Of a stretch of DNA of 64,000 nucleotides, positions 62,055 through 64,000 are shown one piece after another; position 1 is the first letter of the stretch; the number at the start of each line of letters is the position of its first letter. The notes below the pieces were generated by a model, which was not told the DNA's origin, did no database searches, and saw only the letters and a list, made by a program, of their open reading frames with translations. Source of the DNA: Streptococcus sp. 68 (GTDB taxonomy: Bacteria > Bacillota > Bacilli > Lactobacillales > Streptococcaceae); NCBI RefSeq assembly GCF_013277415.1, contig NZ_VMMX01000011.1, forward strand, positions 1 to 64,000, in the 5' to 3' direction. The position numbers and the translations under genes are program-made.

Positions 62055-63043
62055 AAAAAATCGCAGTAGATGCCATGGGGGGCGATTACGCACCTCAGGC
62101 CATCGTTGAGGGTGTCAATCAAGCCCTAGCTGACTTTTCAGATATCGAGGTTCAACTCTACGGAGATGAAGCTAAAATCAAGCAATATCTGACAGCGACA
62201 GAGCGCGTCAGCATTATCCATACGGATGAGAAGATTGATTCAGACGATGAACCTACGAGAGCTATTCGGAAGAAGAAAAATGCCAGTATGGTATTGGCAG
62301 CCAAGGCTGTCAAAGAGGGTGAAGCAGATGCTGTACTCTCGGCTGGGAATACAGGTGCTTTACTAGCAGCAGGATTTTTCATCGTGGGTCGTATCAAGAA
62401 CATTGACCGACCAGGCCTTATGTCGACCTTGCCGACTGTAGATGGAAAAGGTTTTGACATGCTAGACCTCGGTGCCAATGCGGAGAATACAGCCCAGCAC
62501 CTCCATCAATATGCGGTTCTAGGTTCCTTCTATGCAAAAAATGTCCGAGGGATTGCGCAACCACGTGTTGGCTTGCTCAATAATGGAACAGAGAGTAGCA
62601 AGGGTGACCCGCTTCGTAAGGAAACCTATGAATTACTAGCGGCTGATGAGAGTTTGAACTTTATCGGAAACGTGGAAGCGCGTGATTTGATGAATGGTGT
62701 TGCGGATGTTGTCGTCGCAGATGGTTTCACGGGAAACGCTGTGCTCAAATCCATTGAAGGGACAGCCATGGGAATCATGGACTTGCTCAAGACAGCTATT
62801 ACAGGTGGTGGTCTTCGAGCGAAACTAGGCGCCCTCCTTCTCAAAGATAGCCTCAGAGGTTTGAAAAAACAGCTCAACTATTCAGATGTTGGTGGAGCGG
62901 TCTTGTTTGGTGTCAAGGCACCGGTTGTCAAGACTCATGGCTCAAGTGATGCCAAGGCTGTGTATAGTACGATTCGCCAGATTCGTACCATGCTAGAGAC
63001 AGACGTAGTTGCCCAGACTGCGCGTGAATTTTCAGGAGAATAA
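62051..63043 (+). CDS. plsX: Phosphate acyltransferase PlsX
   Basis: 330 residues. [20 protein letters not shown] opening and [20 protein letters not shown] match PlsX. It makes acyl-phosphate from acyl-ACP for phosphatidic acid synthesis. Followed after five bases by acpP, its partner carrier. Confidence 0.95.
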   Translation: MKKIAVDAMGGDYAPQAIVEGVNQALADFSDIEVQLYGDEAKIKQYLTATERVSIIHTDEKIDSDDEPTRAIRKKKNASMVLAAKAVKEGEADAVLSAGNTGALLAAGFFIVGRIKNIDRPGLMSTLPTVDGKGFDMLDLGANAENTAQHLHQYAVLGSFYAKNVRGIAQPRVGLLNNGTESSKGDPLRKETYELLAADESLNFIGNVEARDLMNGVADVVVADGFTGNAVLKSIEGTAMGIMDLLKTAITGGGLRAKLGALLLKDSLRGLKKQLNYSDVGGAVLFGVKAPVVKTHGSSDAKAVYSTIRQIRTMLETDVVAQTAREFSGE

Positions 63044-63048
63044 AAGAG

Positions 63049-63282
63049 ATGACAGAAAAAGAAATTTTTGACCGTATTGTGACCATTATCCAAGAGCGAC
63101 AGGGAGAGGACTTTGTCGTGACAGAATCCTTGAGTCTGAAAGACGATTTGGATGCGGACTCAGTTGACTTGATGGAGTTTATCTTGACACTGGAAGATGA
63201 ATTTAATATCGAAATCAGCGATGAGGAAATTGACCAACTCCAAAGTGTAGGAGATGTGGTTAAAATCATTCAAGGAAAATAG
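63049..63282 (+). CDS. acpP: Acyl carrier protein
   Basis: 77 residues. Phosphopantetheine site Ser38 in DADSVDLMEF. Acidic four-helix fold ending VVKIIQGK. It is the lipid-linked copy beside plsX; streptococci usually have another acp in the fab cluster. A terminator follows (63290-63318). Confidence 0.93.
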   Translation: MTEKEIFDRIVTIIQERQGEDFVVTESLSLKDDLDADSVDLMEFILTLEDEFNIEISDEEIDQLQSVGDVVKIIQGK

Positions 63283-63289
63283 AAATCGG

Positions 63290-63318
63290 AGTTCCAAGGC
63301 GCTTGTTTTGGAATTTTT
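63290..63318 (+). terminator. acpP terminator
   Basis: AGTTCCAA...TTGGAATTT hairpin followed by five Ts. Confidence 0.72.
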
Positions 63319-63448
63319 CTTTGGTTCAAGTGACCGTTTAGGAACAGATTTAGTCTTTCTAGGGACAGTAGAAATCTGAGGACAAATAAGGGATATAATA
63401 GAGTCAGAAAAATCAATCTCCAAAAAGGAGAAAAAAGAAAGGATTTTT

Positions 63449-64000
63449 ATGATGAAAAAATATCTTTATTCTAGTTTGTTAGTTCTTGCAGGAGGCGTTC
63501 TCCTAGCAAATACTACGGTAGCCTATGCTGATTCCCCATCAGCAAGTGAGAAAGAAGCGATTGCTCAATTAGTTAATCAAGGTAAGATAAAAGCTGAAGA
63601 AGCTGATCAAGTAAAATTGATTGGTTTTGAAGATAAAGAAACTCAAGCAGAGGGCAATCAAGAGAAGAAAGCTTTCAATCAATATCGTGATCCGAAAGGA
63701 ACATGGATGCAAACCAATGGTAAATGGTGGTTTAAATACGGTTCAGGTGGTTATGCTAAAAATTGGGAACAATTAGATGGCAAGTGGTACTATTTTGATG
63801 ACCAAGGATGGATGAAAGAAAATACTTGGATTCAACCTGATGGCAATTATTACTACTTATCTGCTAGTGGTGCTATGGTCACTGGTTATCAACGTGTGAA
63901 TGGTACACCATATTTCTTTAGAGAAAGTGGTGTATGGGTAGAAAATCGTGGGCAGGCACTTGGTGAATACGCAGAGACATTTGTAGGAAGAATTCCATAT
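63449..64000 (+). CDS. Choline-binding protein, truncated by window end, with possible NlpC/P60-type domain
   Basis: At least 184 residues, open to the end of the window. Signal peptide (MMKKYLYSSLLVLAGGVLLA, cut near VAYA). Then a helical segment and choline-binding repeats (TWMQTNGKWWFKYGSGGYAK, WEQLDGKWYYFDDQGWMKEN) placed N-terminally. The last residues, QALGEYAETFVGRIPY, resemble the start of an NlpC/P60 or CHAP cell-wall hydrolase. A TATAAT lies at 63394-63399. Start is ATG 63449 or 63452. Confidence 0.85.
   Translation, partial: MMKKYLYSSLLVLAGGVLLANTTVAYADSPSASEKEAIAQLVNQGKIKAEEADQVKLIGFEDKETQAEGNQEKKAFNQYRDPKGTWMQTNGKWWFKYGSGGYAKNWEQLDGKWYYFDDQGWMKENTWIQPDGNYYYLSASGAMVTGYQRVNGTPYFFRESGVWVENRGQALGEYAETFVGRIPY

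Overview
The window comes from a mitis-group Streptococcus, very close to S. pneumoniae / S. pseudopneumoniae. Evidence: comW-purA at one end; the order tadA - SRP RNA - dut - (phosphatase) - radA - carbonic anhydrase - prs and then polA - CoA-binding - yeiH - aminotransferase - recO - plsX - acpP; a BOX element; choline-binding repeats; ComE and ComX (cin) boxes; ISL3/IS1167-type remnants. The chromosome is AT-rich with strong AGGAGG-like ribosome binding sites.

Layout. 1-945: decayed ISL3-family insertion sequences. 946-2699: comW (behind a ComE-type direct repeat) and purA. 2794-39061: a 36.2-kb prophage bounded by a 21-bp direct repeat (attL 2794-2814, attR 39041-39061). Its leftward lysogeny arm holds the integrase, a HIRAN protein, an ImmA-like peptidase and a CI-like repressor. 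The rightward early arm (6592-17217) holds Cro-like and antirepressor proteins, a replisome organizer, SSB, many small proteins, an orphan type I-like methyltransferase with a half-size specificity subunit, an ArpU/DUF1492-type regulator and a small tyrosine recombinase. Then come HNH, a cos-like structured region, P27-type TerS, TerL, portal, protease, an HK97-fold capsid, connectors, tail, fibres, an LLH holin and a LytA-type amidase. A leftward three-gene accessory operon sits beside attR.

39062-44659: housekeeping genes, including a competence-linked dut-radA operon. 44660-55220: a plastic region with three full copies and one partial copy of an Rpn-type PD-(D/E)XK nuclease gene, an Abi_2/HEPN abortive-infection gene, three choline-binding surface proteins and one LPXTG-anchored coiled-coil protein. 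55288-63282: polA, a CoA-binding protein, a BOX element, a YeiH-type membrane protein, an Fst/par-like type I toxin-antitoxin locus, an aminotransferase, recO, plsX and acpP. The window ends inside a further choline-binding protein that may carry an NlpC/P60-type domain.

How the parts fit. The prophage immunity switch has two near-identical promoters facing each other. Two near-identical promoter-leader-terminator modules lie just before the late genes, which looks like activator or antiterminator control. Outside the phage, each full Rpn copy has the same leader: a ComX-type TCCGAATA box behind a T tract, a perfect inverted repeat over the -35 region, and a TATAAT. The dut-radA operon has a closely similar TGCGAATA box. 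The most interesting candidates are the competence-boxed Rpn family, the par-like locus, the duplicated late-control modules, the phage methyltransferase/half-S pair and the apparent AUC start of radA.
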